Part shown: in pieces, positions 32,034-33,237 of the stretch
Numbering within the stretch: position 1 is the stretch's first letter
Layout: every line of letters begins with the position of its first letter
NCBI GenBank assembly: GCA_002402315.1
Contig: DHFP01000189.1
Span: 1 to 33,237, forward strand
Length of the DNA: 33,237 nt
From: Clostridiales bacterium UBA4821
Lineage (GTDB): Bacteria > Bacillota > Clostridia > Acetivibrionales > UBA4821
Direction of reading: 5' to 3'
The notes under the pieces: model-generated
What the model was told of the DNA's origin: nothing
Database searches by the model: none
The model's input: the letters and a program-made list of their open reading frames with translations, nothing else
Position numbers and translations under genes: made by a program

Positions 32034-32104
32034 ATTATAAAACCTCCCTTATGTATAATAAACCTCCTATATTTTATACCAATATTAATTTCATGAAAAG
32101 ACAT

Positions 32105-33229
32105 TTATAAGCTTTTTATAATTTCCTCCATCCTTTGAATTTCCTGCTTCCCGTCCAATATCCCGATTTCAATATCAAACTTCTTTATTTCACCGGGCTG
32201 AATAAACTGTAGTGTTTTTCCTTCTCTCGACTTATTCCTGCCTTCAAGGTAGCAGTTGGCCGGCTCAATACCAACCGCATATATGCCGGTCTGCATCTGC
32301 TTCCATTCCACCAGATTGAAAAGCTGCTTTATATTGTATTTTACATATATTCCCAGGTTCAACTCATCATTGACAAGCATTGCATAGGTACTTCCATCAC
32401 CATCACCCTTTAAGGCATGATAGTAACACCTTTCAGCATACCCTTCCTGAGGTGCGGTAAACTCAGCAAACAGGTTCATCTCCCTTGCAGCCTCATCTTG
32501 CCCGGGCCTAGCTATTGTTTCTTTTATTGCAGCAACAAGACGGGAGTTTTCACTTACGATAGGATACCCGAAATTTATGTGATAGAGCACCATAAGGGGC
32601 TGCTGAGTAAATCCCAGATTCTCAATTGAATCAGAGATGGTTATGGTGTTTCCTCCCAATGCCGTGCTGATTCTCCTTGTGAGTACAAAATTTTCCTTAT
32701 ACAGGGCCGCCTGGCGCACTTTGCCCCTTATACTGATGTTGTATTCTCCTGATACCCATTCCTGTTCGACTGCTACATCTTCTGCAGTGTAGTTGGACAC
32801 CCTGCCGTGAACACCAAGCTTCTCCATGTTGTTCTGCCAGTCAACATCAGTACAGGAAGCCCCACAGTAAGTCATTCCGCAAGTAGTAAGCAAGCCGCCG
32901 GAGAAACTTCTCAACCATCTGTCTTCCATTTCTTCATAATAAGCCGGACTTGTAATACCTGCAGGAGACATCCAGGCAATGGGAATATCTTTATAGAAGC
33001 ACTGTCCAATATCCATACCCCGGCCGGATAAAACATCAAATCCCAACCCGGACCCTGTCCTTACCGATACAACGCCTACTCCATTTCCGTTTCCGTCCTG
33101 GATTGTATACTTCTGTGCTCCGGCAATTTGCGCAATATTGCCTACCCTTTCGGCTATATCTTTCCTGTTAACCGCGTTTTCGTCAACCTGACCCCTAAAA
33201 ACGCAAAAAACTAAAAAAATCGCCCTCAA
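32105..33229 (-). CDS. DUF4432-family protein (aldose 1-epimerase-like)
   Basis: A protein of about 374 aa with a galactose-mutarotase-like beta-sandwich. It has the family blocks AERVGNIAQIAGAQKY, SGRGMDIGQCFYKDIPIAWM, FSGGLLTTCGMTYCG, GVHGRVSN and IEPANCYLEGRN. It probably binds a free or phosphorylated sugar, perhaps as an anomerase; no activity is established. The first clear in-frame start inside the window is TTG at 33229, but the frame stays open to the right edge, and the first 20 residues (MRAIFLVFCVFRGQ) do not look like the family, so the true start is uncertain and may lie outside. The PfkB kinase follows on the same strand. Confidence 0.8.
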   Translation of the reverse strand: MRAIFLVFCVFRGQVDENAVNRKDIAERVGNIAQIAGAQKYTIQDGNGNGVGVVSVRTGSGLGFDVLSGRGMDIGQCFYKDIPIAWMSPAGITSPAYYEEMEDRWLRSFSGGLLTTCGMTYCGASCTDVDWQNNMEKLGVHGRVSNYTAEDVAVEQEWVSGEYNISIRGKVRQAALYKENFVLTRRISTALGGNTITISDSIENLGFTQQPLMVLYHINFGYPIVSENSRLVAAIKETIARPGQDEAAREMNLFAEFTAPQEGYAERCYYHALKGDGDGSTYAMLVNDELNLGIYVKYNIKQLFNLVEWKQMQTGIYAVGIEPANCYLEGRNKSREGKTLQFIQPGEIKKFDIEIGILDGKQEIQRMEEIIKSL

Positions 33230-33237
33230 ACCCGCAT

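Overview
The window comes from a low-GC Gram-positive, endospore-forming anaerobe of the Clostridia, probably the Ruminiclostridium/Acetivibrio side. The reasons are the AT-rich sequence, strong GGAGG ribosome binding sites, TTGaca-17-TATAAT promoters, a glycine T-box, a single-chain clostridial-type glycyl-tRNA synthetase, the sporulation-associated protein YtxC and a DUF6873 protein. The organism cannot be named from the sequence alone.

Layout. 1-3077 (minus): an rRNA-modification operon (RsmF-like m5C methyltransferase, then RsuA-type pseudouridine synthase) running into an EamA/DMT transporter. 3078-3750: no credible protein gene. It holds two copies of one roughly 165-nt structured RNA, arranged head-to-head and divergent, with compensating base changes between the copies. 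3751-5425 (plus): a membrane polyferredoxin and an RluA-family pseudouridine synthase whose reading frame carries a perfect 62-nt palindrome. 5481-6585: hemolysin III and a 56-aa membrane protein. 6689-19817: a complete Ter/YceG-type stress island. 20050-25016 (minus): translation and DNA maintenance genes (RluA, SAM methyltransferase, T-box-controlled GlyS, OGG-type glycosylase, RlmB). 25215-30252 (plus): a Cys-containing small protein, a MITE-like element, a DUF6873 protein, YtxC and an alpha-glucan phosphorylase. 30303-31039: a HEPN/MNT (HepT/MntA) toxin-antitoxin pair. 31104 to the end (minus): a PfkB sugar kinase and a DUF4432 aldose-epimerase-like protein.

The Ter island has three transcription units. 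The first (minus, from a clear promoter at 12186-12214) makes three TerD paralogues, an AIM24 protein and a P-type Ca2+ ATPase. The second is yceG on the plus strand, divergent from the first. The third (minus) starts from a TTGACA/TATAAT promoter overlapped by the palindrome ACCGATTAATCGGT. It encodes a 61-aa membrane protein and the 'biosynthetic module' described for Ter systems: HpcH/HpaI-like C-C lyase, ATP-grasp ligase, PRTase-TRSP, StiP and a HAD phosphatase. TerC, TelA and TerY are not in the window. A reasonable inference is that calcium-binding TerD proteins, a calcium pump and a dedicated small-molecule pathway act together in an envelope or metal stress response.

The most unusual items are the paired structured RNAs (3135-3676), the palindrome domesticated inside the rluA-like gene, the palindromic operator on the Ter biosynthetic operon, and a terminator-like hairpin between the last terD and the Ca2+ ATPase.
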